Source: Amycolatopsis roodepoortensis (GTDB taxonomy: Bacteria; Actinomycetota; Actinomycetes; Mycobacteriales; Pseudonocardiaceae). Taken from it: DNA of 64,000 bases. The notes beneath the pieces are model-generated. The model did no database searches. It saw only the letters and a list, made by a program, of their open reading frames with translations, and was not told where the DNA came from. This document shows positions 48,833 through 56,776 of this stretch, piece by piece. Each line of letters opens with the position of its first letter. Within the stretch, counting starts at the first letter, position 1. A program made the position numbers and the translations under genes. The stretch is taken from NCBI RefSeq assembly GCF_014873915.1, contig NZ_JADBEJ010000005.1, positions 558,001 to 622,000 of the forward strand, written 5' to 3'.

Positions 48833-50089
48833 TTATCTCAGGAAGGTGACCGGTTCCGGTCCCGCGATGCCGTCGATGACACCGAGGGCGAGCAGATCTT
48901 CGGGACGAGGCTTCAGCGCGTCGGCGAGGGCGGGGATGTCTTCAGGATCCCGTTTGAGGATCCCGGCCGCCAGTTCCGGGGCGATGACGGAGAAACAGGC
49001 GTCCGGGGTGAGCCAGATCCGGTCCGCCGAGCAGAGGGCCAGCGCGCCGCCCGAACCTCCTTCCCCGATGACGAGGGTCGTGATCGGCACCTCCGCCGCC
49101 GCGATCGCGCCGAACAGTCCGGCGATGGCGTTCCCCGCCCCGGCCGTCTCCGCGGCCGGATCGGCGGCCGCGCCCGGCGTGTCGACGAGGGTCAGCACCG
49201 GCAGACCCAGCCTGCCGGCGAGGCGGATCAGCCGGGTCGCCGCGCGGAAACCGCCGGGCGTGGTGGCGATCCCGGTCTGCGCCGCGAAAGCGATCGGCCG
49301 CCCGCCCCGGTTTCCGAACCCGCAAAAGATTCCGTCGCCGGCGCCGCCCCGGAGCGTGACGCGGGTGTCGAAGTAGTCGTCGAGGTAAGCGTCCGCGCGG
49401 GGCCGGTCCGCCGACCGCGCGCGCAGGACGGCTTGCCAGCCGTCGGTCGCGGAGTCGAGGGCGCCGAGCGCGCGGGGCAGATCCGCCGGGCGGTTCCGGG
49501 AAGCACCGGTCAGGAGCCCGAGCCAGACCTCCAGCCGGTCGGCGATCGCGTCCTCGGCCACGAGTTCGTCGACATATCCGGCCGTGTACTGGTTTTCCGC
49601 CGTGTACGCGGGATCGTCGGCGTACGACTCCGGCCGCACCCGGCGTCCGGCGAACCCCACTTGAGCGCCGGGGACGGCGAGCACGACGTCGGCGTCGGCG
49701 CCGAGAGACGCCCACACCCCGCCGGTGGTGGGGTGCCGCGCGACGGTGATGTGCGGCAGCCGCTCTTCACGCAGCAGTGCCAGACCGCGCGCGATCCGCT
49801 GCAGTTGCCGCAGCGCGGGAACGCCCTCCTGCATCCGGGTCCCGCCCGTGGACAGCAGCGAGACGACGGGCAGCCGGTGCGAGCGCGCCTCATCGAGCGC
49901 CCGCTCGATGAGCGCGCCGGTGCCGGTCCCGACCGAACCGCCGAGGAAGCCGAATTCGAAGCGGATCACCACGACCTCGTGGCCGCCGATCTTCGTGCGT
50001 TCCCAGACCACCGACTCGTCCGTGCCCGTGCGTTCCCTGGCGCGTGCCAGGGAAGCGGCGTAACCGTCCCAGCCCAGTGGGTCAGTCAT
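48833..50089 (-). CDS. acyl-CoA carboxyltransferase (AccD/AccA-like, no zinc finger)
   Basis: 418-residue protein with two crotonase-fold halves. The N-terminal half has STGGTRMQEGVPALRQ near residue 82 as in AccD; the C-terminal half has GLPVLTLVDTPGAAADP near 300 and GEGGSGGALALCSADR near 347 as in AccA. It is shorter than propionyl-CoA carboxylase beta chains and lacks the AccD zinc finger. It overlaps the MatB-like gene by eight bases and is the third gene after a MatC-like carrier, where rhizobial mat operons carry malonyl-CoA decarboxylase. It may therefore decarboxylate or transcarboxylate malonyl-CoA. A biotin carrier would be needed for the latter and none is encoded nearby. Confidence 0.82.
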   Translation of the reverse strand: MTDPLGWDGYAASLARARERTGTDESVVWERTKIGGHEVVVIRFEFGFLGGSVGTGTGALIERALDEARSHRLPVVSLLSTGGTRMQEGVPALRQLQRIARGLALLREERLPHITVARHPTTGGVWASLGADADVVLAVPGAQVGFAGRRVRPESYADDPAYTAENQYTAGYVDELVAEDAIADRLEVWLGLLTGASRNRPADLPRALGALDSATDGWQAVLRARSADRPRADAYLDDYFDTRVTLRGGAGDGIFCGFGNRGGRPIAFAAQTGIATTPGGFRAATRLIRLAGRLGLPVLTLVDTPGAAADPAAETAGAGNAIAGLFGAIAAAEVPITTLVIGEGGSGGALALCSADRIWLTPDACFSVIAPELAAGILKRDPEDIPALADALKPRPEDLLALGVIDGIAGPEPVTFLR

Positions 50090-51497
50090 GGAGAGCCCGC
50101 TTGAGGACCTTGCCCATCTCGTTTCGGGGCAACGCTTCCAGGTAGTGCACGACCCGCGGCCGCTTGTGCGGGGACAGCAGTCCGGCGACGTGGTCGGCGA
50201 GTTCGCCCGGCGACGGCTTGTCCCCGGCGGGGACGATCCAGGCCACGATGCGCTCGCCGAGGTCTTCGTCCGGCTCACCGGTAACGGCCGCCTCCGCGAC
50301 CCCCGGATGTTCCAGGAGCGCGTTCTCGATCTCGCCCGCGCCGATCTTGTAGCCGCCGCTCTTGATCAGATCGGTGGCCCGACGGCCCACGATCCGCACG
50401 TAACCGTCCGGATCGCGCATCGCCATGTCGCCGGTCTTGAACCAGCCGTCGCGCAACGCGGCTTCCGTGGCGTCCGGCCGGTTCAGATAGCCGAGGAACA
50501 GGTTCGGGCCGCGGACCTCGATCTCGCCGACGGACTCGCCGGAGAGCGGTTCTCCCGCGTCGTCGACCAGCCGCAGTTCGACGCCGGGCACCGGCGGGCC
50601 GACCGCACCGGGCCGCCGGTCCCCCGTGGCACGGACTCCGCAGTTCATCAGCGTTTCGGTCATGCCATAGCGTTCGACGACCCGTTGCCCGGTCGCGGCG
50701 GTGATCCGCTCGTGGTCAGTCGCGGGCAAGGCAGCCGAACCCGAGACCAGCAGCCGCGCCGCACCCACTCCGGCGGCCAGCGCGGGGTCGGCCTCACAAT
50801 CGGCGGCGAGCCGGTGGTACATCGTCGGGACACCGAAGAGCATCGTGCCCGCACCGGCGAGTTCCTTCGCGGCCGCTTCGGTCGAGAACCGGCCGAGGTG
50901 ATGCAGCGAACCGCCCCGGCGCAGTGGGCCGACCACGCCCAGGATCAGGCCGTGCACGTGGAAGAGCGGAAGTGCGTGCACGAGGACGTCGGCGCCGGTC
51001 CAGTCCCAGATCTCGGCGAGCGCGTCGAGATTCGACGCCACCGCCCGGCGCGGGAGGAGGACGCCCTTCGGTGGTCCGGTGGTGCCCGAGGTGTAGATGA
51101 CGAACGCCGGGCTCTCCGGATCCGGTTCCTCGCCTTGCCAAGGTGTGCCCGAGGTGTCCAGCTCGATCGGGACCCGCGGTAGCACGTCGAGTTCCGGCGG
51201 CAGCTCCGCGTCGGGTGCGGCCAGCACCAGGTCCGGCACGCTGTCGGCGACGATATGCGCCAGTTCGCGTGATCCGGCCTTCGGGTTGATCGGCACCACG
51301 GGGACGCCGGCGGTCAGCGCGGCGACGATCGCGACACAGGTGCGCAGGGTCGGTGTCGCCCACACCGCGACGCGCGGGCGCCCGGCCAGCCTGGCGGCGA
51401 GCGGTCCCGTGACGCACGCGAGTTCGCCGTAGGTCAGGGATTCGTCGCCGAACCGCAGGGCGACGCGGTCGTTCCCGGCAGTCAGTCCGGACAGCAT
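50082..51497 (-). CDS. malonyl-CoA synthetase-like acyl-CoA ligase (MatB-like)
   Basis: 471-residue ANL-superfamily ligase. IYTSGTTGPPKGVLLPR near residue 135 is the phosphate loop, LPLFHVHGLILG near 180 the acyl pocket, YGMTETLMN near 282 core A5, GWFKTGDMA near 355 core A7, IKSGGYKIGAGEIE near 378 core A8, NEMGKVLKR at the end. HVHGL and NCGVRAT regions are those of MatB-type enzymes, which join malonate to CoA. Start ATG at 51497 follows gaggaggagatcc. It lies 11 bases after the carrier gene, in one operon. Confidence 0.85.
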   Translation of the reverse strand: MLSGLTAGNDRVALRFGDESLTYGELACVTGPLAARLAGRPRVAVWATPTLRTCVAIVAALTAGVPVVPINPKAGSRELAHIVADSVPDLVLAAPDAELPPELDVLPRVPIELDTSGTPWQGEEPDPESPAFVIYTSGTTGPPKGVLLPRRAVASNLDALAEIWDWTGADVLVHALPLFHVHGLILGVVGPLRRGGSLHHLGRFSTEAAAKELAGAGTMLFGVPTMYHRLAADCEADPALAAGVGAARLLVSGSAALPATDHERITAATGQRVVERYGMTETLMNCGVRATGDRRPGAVGPPVPGVELRLVDDAGEPLSGESVGEIEVRGPNLFLGYLNRPDATEAALRDGWFKTGDMAMRDPDGYVRIVGRRATDLIKSGGYKIGAGEIENALLEHPGVAEAAVTGEPDEDLGERIVAWIVPAGDKPSPGELADHVAGLLSPHKRPRVVHYLEALPRNEMGKVLKRALHD

Positions 51498-51508
51498 GGA
51501 TCTCCTCC

Positions 51509-52786
51509 TCAGCCCCAGTTGGGCACGACGAACACGAGCCAGGCGACCAGCGGCACGACGGCCACCACGAGCGCCCCGTAGACCAGAAGTTGTTTGAAGA
51601 ACTTGTCGCGGTCGACGTCCTTCGCGTTGGCGAGGACGAGCGCGCCGTTGGTGGAGAAAGGACTGACGTCCACCATCGTCGCCGAGACCGCGAGGGCGGC
51701 GATCATGCCGACCGGCCCGATCGTGCCCTGCGCCAAGAACGGCACGGCGAGCGGGATGAGCGCGCCCATCAGCCCGACCGAAGACGCGAAGGCGGACACG
51801 ACACCGCCGATGTAGCAGAGCAGAAGCGCCGCGAGCAGTGGGATCCCGACGGTGGTGACCGCATTGCCGACGTAGTCGATGGTGCCGATCTCCTTCAGCA
51901 CCGCCACGTAGGTCAGCACGCCGCAGATCAGCAGCACGGTCGGCCAGGTGATCTCGGAGACGGCGGAGCGGCTGGTCTTGGGCCACGCGACGCTCAGCAG
52001 GACGGCGACGGTGATGGCGGTCAGGCCAGGGTCGAGGTCGAACACGAGGGTGCCGACCACGAGCGCGACCAGCCCGGTCAGCGTCACGATCTTGGGGCCG
52101 TCCAAGGGAATCCGCTGTTCGTGCGGCAGCGGTTCCTCCTCGGTCTCCGCGCCGCCGACGCCCGCCGTCACGAGCTGGCGGCGACGCAGTTTGGTCCCGC
52201 CGAGGACGACGAACAGGACACCCGCGATGGCGAGGTTCATGCCGAGGCTCGCGAGGAACAGCACCACGGGGCTGCCCGCGATGTGGTTGCGCTCGACGAT
52301 GCCGTTGACGATCGAGCCGTAGACGCTGATCGGCGAAAACCCACCGCCCTGCGCGCCGTGCACCACCATCGCGCCCATGAGCAGCGGGCTGATCTTGTAG
52401 CGGGCGGCGAAACCGAGCGCGATCGGCGCGACGATCGCGCAGGCCGCCGGGCTCACCGCGCCGATCGCGGTCAGCGCGCCGGTGACCACGAACATCACCC
52501 ACGGGATGAGCGCGATCCGGCCGCCGACCAGGCGCACGGCCGCGGCGACCAGCCAGTCGGTGGTGCCGTTGGCCCTGGCGATGGCGAACAGATAGGTCAC
52601 GCCCACCAGCACCACGAAGATGTCGCCGGGGAAGCCGGCGAAGATGCCGTCGGTGTCCAGACCACCGGCGAGGGTGCCGACGAGGAACGCGCCGGCGAAG
52701 GCGAGCGCCCCCATGTTGATCGAGCGGGTCGTGGCGAGGGCGAAGATCACCACGAGAACGAGGATCGAGATCAGCTGGGCGGACAT
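51509..52786 (-). CDS. MatC-like dicarboxylate (malonate) carrier
   Basis: 425-residue integral membrane protein with about eleven to twelve hydrophobic segments. The first 150 residues have the pattern of the MatC N-terminal family: INMGALAFAGAFLVG, FPGDIFVVLVGVTYLFAIA, SPAACAIVAPIALGFAARY, GGFSPISVYGSIVNG. It should bring malonate or a similar dicarboxylate into the cell. ATG at 52786 follows aaggagga at five bases. The divergent gap with the GntR gene carries two copies of a 15-bp operator. Confidence 0.88.
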   Translation of the reverse strand: MSAQLISILVLVVIFALATTRSINMGALAFAGAFLVGTLAGGLDTDGIFAGFPGDIFVVLVGVTYLFAIARANGTTDWLVAAAVRLVGGRIALIPWVMFVVTGALTAIGAVSPAACAIVAPIALGFAARYKISPLLMGAMVVHGAQGGGFSPISVYGSIVNGIVERNHIAGSPVVLFLASLGMNLAIAGVLFVVLGGTKLRRRQLVTAGVGGAETEEEPLPHEQRIPLDGPKIVTLTGLVALVVGTLVFDLDPGLTAITVAVLLSVAWPKTSRSAVSEITWPTVLLICGVLTYVAVLKEIGTIDYVGNAVTTVGIPLLAALLLCYIGGVVSAFASSVGLMGALIPLAVPFLAQGTIGPVGMIAALAVSATMVDVSPFSTNGALVLANAKDVDRDKFFKQLLVYGALVVAVVPLVAWLVFVVPNWG

Positions 52787-52836
52787 GACCGTCCTCCTTG
52801 ACGGCGGGAGCCCCCTGGCGAGTGGCCGAGTGGACT

Positions 52837-52851
52837 AGTGGCTGAGCCACT
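52837..52851. promoter_or_regulatory. GntR operator candidate, site 1
   Basis: AGTGGCTGAGCCACT is a perfect 15-bp palindrome around a central G in the divergent gap between the carrier and GntR genes. A second site of the same form lies 57 bases away at 52894. FadR-type GntR regulators bind short palindromes of this sort. Confidence 0.7.
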
Positions 52852-52893
52852 TTCCCTGTGACGCCGACCACCTGTCAAGGGGATGAGTGGTAA

Positions 52894-52908
52894 ATTGGCT
52901 AAGCCACT
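52894..52908. promoter_or_regulatory. GntR operator candidate, site 2
   Basis: ATTGGCTAAGCCACT matches site 1 except for the central base and one arm position. It lies ten bases before the first possible start of the GntR gene, a good place for autorepression. Together the two sites could control both divergent transcripts. Confidence 0.7.
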
Positions 52909-52932
52909 TGTCCAGTCATGGGAGGGGACCGA

Positions 52933-53637
52933 GTGCCGGAGGCGTTGAGCCGGTTGAACCGGGCGAAGCTCTACGAGCAGGTCGTCGAGCGGATCAAGGC
53001 GCACGTCGAGGAGTCCGGCCTGCACGCGGGCGACAAGCTCCCCAGCGAGCGCGACCTCGCCGAGCGGCTCGGGGTCAGCCGCGCGTCGATCAAGCAGGCG
53101 ATCGTCGTGCTCGAGGTGCAGGGCCTGCTCGAGTCCCGGCACGGCGGGGGCACCTACCTGCGCAACGATCACCTCGACGTCGAACCGGTCGACGAACTGG
53201 TAGCCCGCCGCAAGCGGCTTCCGGAAGTACTCGAAGCCCGCGAGGCGATGGAGACCAAGCTCGCGGAGCTGGCCGCGTCGCGACGATCCGACGCGGATCT
53301 CGCCGCCATCGACGCGGCACTGGAGTACATGAAGACCGAGATCGAGGACGGCGGGCACGGCGCCGAAGGCGATCGCCGCTTCCACGAAGCGATCACCGCC
53401 GCCGCGAACAACGCCATCCTCGCCGAGTTCATGCGGTCGATCGACACGCAGATCGCGGAAAGCCGCAACGAGTCCCTGCGGCAGCCCGGCAGGCCGTGGC
53501 GTTCACTGAGCCAGCATCACAACATCGCCGAGGCCATCCGGAACGGCGACCCGAAGGCGGCCGCGAACGCGATGCGACGGCACGTCCAGACCGTCAGCAA
53601 GGTCCGGCTGCTGACCTGGGACCCGCAGGCCGACTAG
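52933..53637 (+). CDS. GntR family regulator (FCD), MatR-like
   Basis: 234-residue repressor with a GntR winged helix (SERDLAERLGVSRASIKQAIVVLEVQGLL near residues 42-65) and a helical FCD domain whose His in RRFHEAIT and QHHNIAEA are likely metal ligands. The GTG at 52933 was preferred because gggagggg lies seven bases upstream; an ATG at 52918 is in frame but would place that site inside the gene. Position beside a malonate-type operon and two palindromic operators argues that it senses malonate or malonyl-CoA. It overlaps the TetR gene tail to tail by four bases. Confidence 0.85.
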   Translation: MPEALSRLNRAKLYEQVVERIKAHVEESGLHAGDKLPSERDLAERLGVSRASIKQAIVVLEVQGLLESRHGGGTYLRNDHLDVEPVDELVARRKRLPEVLEAREAMETKLAELAASRRSDADLAAIDAALEYMKTEIEDGGHGAEGDRRFHEAITAAANNAILAEFMRSIDTQIAESRNESLRQPGRPWRSLSQHHNIAEAIRNGDPKAAANAMRRHVQTVSKVRLLTWDPQAD

Positions 53638-54242
53638 CGCTTCAGCAAGCCGTTCGCCGCGATATCGGTCGCCGCGGCGAGCAGGTCGCGCAGCTGATCT
53701 TCGTCGCGGCTCAAGGCGTCCGGACGCCAGCCGAGGCTGATGATCCCGTTCCACGCCGCCCACAGCACGGTCGCGGTCTCTTCGGGGTCGACGTCCCGCA
53801 ATTCGCCGGCCTCCACCCCTTCACGCACGGCGCGCACGAGCCGCGCATTCTGCTCGGCGACCGACCGGGCGAGCCGTTCCGCGAGTTCGTGCCCCGCCGC
53901 GTAACCGCCGGGTTCGCGGGGGAACGCAAGCATCCGGAAGTAGTCGGGGTTGGCCAGATAGAACGCCAGGTACTCGTCGGCCGCGGCGTAGATCTGCTCG
54001 ATCGGCTTGCGACCGGGGACGTAGGCGCGGTCCATGTACTCGCGATCCGCCTGGAGCGCGCGCTCCACCACCGCCGCGTGCAGGCCCGCCTTCGAGCCGA
54101 AGTGGTTGTAGAGGGAGCCGACCGAGACCTTCGCCCGCTCGGCGATCTCCTCGACCGTGACGTCGTCGGCCGGACGTTCCCGGAAGACCTCGTCCGCGGC
54201 ACGCAGCAGCGCGGCGATCGTCCGTTCCTTGCGCGGGTCCAC
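53634..54242 (-). CDS. TetR family transcriptional regulator
   Basis: 202-residue repressor. The N-terminal helix-turn-helix reads TVEEIAERAKVSVGSLYNHFGSK near residues 29-52, typical of TetR; the remaining helices bind an unknown ligand. The GTG at 54242 follows cccagg. It diverges from an alpha/beta hydrolase gene, and the gap carries two mirrored 23-bp operators, so self-repression and repression of the hydrolase are likely. Confidence 0.88.
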   Translation of the reverse strand: MDPRKERTIAALLRAADEVFRERPADDVTVEEIAERAKVSVGSLYNHFGSKAGLHAAVVERALQADREYMDRAYVPGRKPIEQIYAAADEYLAFYLANPDYFRMLAFPREPGGYAAGHELAERLARSVAEQNARLVRAVREGVEAGELRDVDPEETATVLWAAWNGIISLGWRPDALSRDEDQLRDLLAAATDIAANGLLKR

Positions 54243-54257
54243 CCTGGGAGCCTAGCG

Positions 54258-54312
54258 GTTCTTGTAACCGTTGCAAGAACCACGCTACAGTTCTTGCAAC
54301 GGTTACAAGAAC
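54258..54312. promoter_or_regulatory. twin mirrored TetR operators
   Basis: Two 23-bp sites (54258-54280 and 54290-54312) are exact reverse complements of each other, separated by nine bases. Each is itself an imperfect palindrome bounded by GTTCTTG and CAAGAAC. Centres are 32 bp apart, about three helical turns, so two dimers would lie on the same face. They cover the divergent promoter between the TetR and hydrolase genes. Confidence 0.8.
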
Positions 54313-54334
54313 TCTCGGGCGAAAGGCGGCGGGC

Positions 54335-55225
54335 ATGACGAACTGGGCGGGCTCCGGCTGGCGGGATCCCCGGCTCGGCGCCGTGAAGGAGGCCGAACTC
54401 CCCTCGGGAACCGTGCGCTACCACGAGAGCGGGACCGGGCCGACACTCGTGTTCGTCCACGGCTACCTGGTGAACGCGAACCTCTGGCGCGCGCTCGTCC
54501 CGCTGCTCTCCCCCGCTTTCCGTTGTGTCACACCGGATTGGCCGCTCGGCGCCCATCTGACGCCGATGCGCCGCGACGCCGACCTGACCCCGCCCGGGAT
54601 GGCCGCCGTGATCGCGCAGTTCCTCGACGCGCTCGACCTGACCGACGTCACACTGATCGGCAACGACTCCGGTGGCGCCTACAGCCAGATCGCCGCCACG
54701 ACGTATCCCGACCGCATCGCGCGCCTGGTCCTCAACAGCTGCGAAACCCCGGAATGCTCTTGGCCGCCCGAGCCCGGCGGTTTCGGGATCCTCAAGGCGA
54801 CCGCCGCCCATCCCGCGACCTACCGGGCGCTCTATCAGGCGTTGCGGATCCGCCGCACCTGGCGCTGGCGCAACACCTATGGGTGGCTTGCCAAGTACCC
54901 CGTCGACGCACGGGCCATGGAAAGCTACATCGGCCCGGTCCTGACCGATCCGGCGATCCGCCACGACGGCCGCAAGGCCATCGGCAGCGTGTCGGCGCGG
55001 TACAGCCGCGAGGCGGCCGCCAACCTCGCGGCCGGGTTCGGCAAACCGATCCTGCTGGCCTGGGCCGCCGAGGATCGCGTGTTCCCGCTCGCCAACGCCC
55101 AGCGGTTCGCCGAACGACTGGACGCACCGTTGAAGACCATTCCCGACAGTTACGCGTACACGGCAGAGGACCAGCCGGCGAAGACGGCCGCCGTGATCAC
55201 CGAATGGGCGCGGCAGCTTCTTTGA
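54335..55225 (+). CDS. alpha/beta hydrolase with Asp nucleophile (dehalogenase/epoxide-hydrolase-like)
   Basis: 296-residue alpha/beta hydrolase. VFVHGYLVNANLW near residue 40 is the oxyanion loop. The nucleophile elbow is IGNDSGGAY near 108, aligning with the GHDWGG of epoxide hydrolases and dehalogenases, so Asp is the likely nucleophile. The acid is in AAEDRVFP near 250. Where the catalytic His is expected, the sequence reads PDSYAYTAEDQP and has no His, so activity is uncertain. ATG at 54335 is preceded by aaggcggcgggc. It is controlled by the twin TetR operators. Confidence 0.8.
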   Translation: MTNWAGSGWRDPRLGAVKEAELPSGTVRYHESGTGPTLVFVHGYLVNANLWRALVPLLSPAFRCVTPDWPLGAHLTPMRRDADLTPPGMAAVIAQFLDALDLTDVTLIGNDSGGAYSQIAATTYPDRIARLVLNSCETPECSWPPEPGGFGILKATAAHPATYRALYQALRIRRTWRWRNTYGWLAKYPVDARAMESYIGPVLTDPAIRHDGRKAIGSVSARYSREAAANLAAGFGKPILLAWAAEDRVFPLANAQRFAERLDAPLKTIPDSYAYTAEDQPAKTAAVITEWARQLL

Positions 55226-55241
55226 GTGGCCGACGCCTCGC

Positions 55242-55441
55242 GTGACCGGATGGACGACACGCGTGACTGGCCGGACGGCACACGTGATCAGCGGGACGGC
55301 ACACGTGACCGGACGGACGGCACACGCCCGCGGCCGGTCCGCCGCGTGTCGTCCATCTGATCACGTGTGTCGTCCGCCTGATCACACGTGTCGTCCATCT
55401 GGACACGCGTGTCGTCCTCCGAGACACGGTTGGCTCCAACC
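55242..55441. repeat. array of 21-bp units, 4 direct + 4 inverted
   Basis: Four direct units of exactly 21 bases (55242-55325; type gtgatcagcgggacggcaca), an 18-base turn (55326-55343) and four units of exactly 21 bases in the opposite orientation (55344-55427). Each unit begins GTG and ends CAC or CGC, so junctions read CACGTG or CGCGTG. A small hairpin ggttgg-ct-ccaacc follows at 55428-55441. The array fills the 270-base gap between two converging genes. It has the same period and layout as the array at 20730 but a different unit sequence. Confidence 0.88.
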
Positions 55442-55495
55442 CGAATCGCCCCAAACGCGCCCGAGCCGGGGTACGAGACCCGGACGACGCTTACC

Positions 55496-56665
55496 TCACT
55501 GCGACAGGGCTTTGCCCAGCCGCCGCAAACCCTCGGCGATCGTCTCCGGCGCGTGCGTCGCGAACGACAGCCGCAACGCCGACCGATCCGGCTCCCCCAC
55601 CTGGAACGCCGAGCCGGGCACGAAAGCGACGTCCTGCCGCAGCGCCTCGGGAAGCAACCGGTCCGTGTCCGCGCCGCCGGGAAGCGTGACCCAGACGAAC
55701 ATCCCGCCGTCCGGATCGGTCCACGTCGTCCCCGGCGGGGTGATAGCGGGCAGTTCGGCCAGCATCGCGTCACGGCGCACGCGGTACGTCGCGCACAGCT
55801 TCCGCACGTGTGCCTCGAGATCCGCGACGGCCAGATACTCGGCCGCGGCCGCCTGGTCGACGGTCGAACTGTGCAGATCGGTCGCCTGCTTGAGGATCGT
55901 GACGCGGCGCAGGAGGTCCGCGGGCGCGCGGAACCAGCCGAGCCGCATCCCCGGGGCGATCACCTTCGAGAAGCTGCCGAGATAGATCGTGCGCCCGGCG
56001 AGTTCCGGACGGGCCGACAGCGGTTCCTCGCGTTCGCCGCGATACCGCAGCTCGTGGTACGGATCGTCTTCGACAAGCCAGAACCCGTGGCGCGCGATCA
56101 CTTCCGCGAGCGCGCGGCGCCGCTCCGGGCCGATCGTGCGCCCGGAAGGATTCGAGAACGTCGGGACGAGGTACAGCAAGGCAGGCCCTTCCCTGGCCGC
56201 GATCTCGTCCAGCGCGGCCGGGTCGATCCCCTCCGCGTCGCCGGGGACGGGCACGACGCGCGCCCCGGCGAGCTGGAAGCATTGCAGCGCCGACAGGTAC
56301 ACCGGTTCCTCGACCAGCACGGTGGCTCCGGGATCGAGCAACGCGGTACTCAGCAGTTGCAGGCCCTGCTGTGAACCCGTGGTGATCAGCAGTTCGTCCA
56401 CAGTGGTCGCGAGCCCACGACCGGACAGGCGCCGCGCGAGCAGCTCGCGCAGCCGCGGATTCCCTTCGGTGGGCGAATACTGCAACGCGGACTCGTCGGC
56501 GAGCGCCCGGTCGAAGGCGGCGCGAAGGCCGTACACATCGAACAGTTCCGGCGCGGGCATGCCACCGGCGAACGAGATCACGCCCGGGCGGGCGGTGAGC
56601 GCGAGCAGGTCGCGCACAGGAGAACTGGTGACGCCGTCCATACGACGGGCGAGGGGAAGAGACAT
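55496..56665 (-). CDS. PLP-dependent aminotransferase, class I (2-aminoadipate/MocR-type fold)
   Basis: 389-residue fold-type I aminotransferase. SFAGGMPAPELF near residue 31 is characteristic of the LysN/ARO8-like group, YSPTEGNPRLRELLA near 64 binds cofactor phosphate side, TFSNPSGRTI near 170, EDDPYHELRY near 200 holds the PLP-pyridine Asp, and the Schiff-base Lys is in GSFSKVIAPGMRLGW near 232. It lacks the winged helix of MocR regulators. Substrates of relatives are 2-aminoadipate, aromatic or branched amino acids; the true one is unknown. ATG at 56665 follows gagg. Confidence 0.88.
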   Translation of the reverse strand: MSLPLARRMDGVTSSPVRDLLALTARPGVISFAGGMPAPELFDVYGLRAAFDRALADESALQYSPTEGNPRLRELLARRLSGRGLATTVDELLITTGSQQGLQLLSTALLDPGATVLVEEPVYLSALQCFQLAGARVVPVPGDAEGIDPAALDEIAAREGPALLYLVPTFSNPSGRTIGPERRRALAEVIARHGFWLVEDDPYHELRYRGEREEPLSARPELAGRTIYLGSFSKVIAPGMRLGWFRAPADLLRRVTILKQATDLHSSTVDQAAAAEYLAVADLEAHVRKLCATYRVRRDAMLAELPAITPPGTTWTDPDGGMFVWVTLPGGADTDRLLPEALRQDVAFVPGSAFQVGEPDRSALRLSFATHAPETIAEGLRRLGKALSQ

Positions 56666-56776
56666 GAAGGCTCCTCGGAAGAAACGTGCGGCTCCAGTGC
56701 AGCAGCCGGGGATCTTCCCGCGCGAGCAAGCAACTGCCGCCACGATAGCAGTTTCGCCCGCCCTTAGGCTTGTGCC

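Noticed and set aside
55242..55427. Small CRISPR array or integron attC cluster
   Set aside because: All sequence between unit borders is repeated, there are no spacers or cassettes, and no integrase or cas gene is near.
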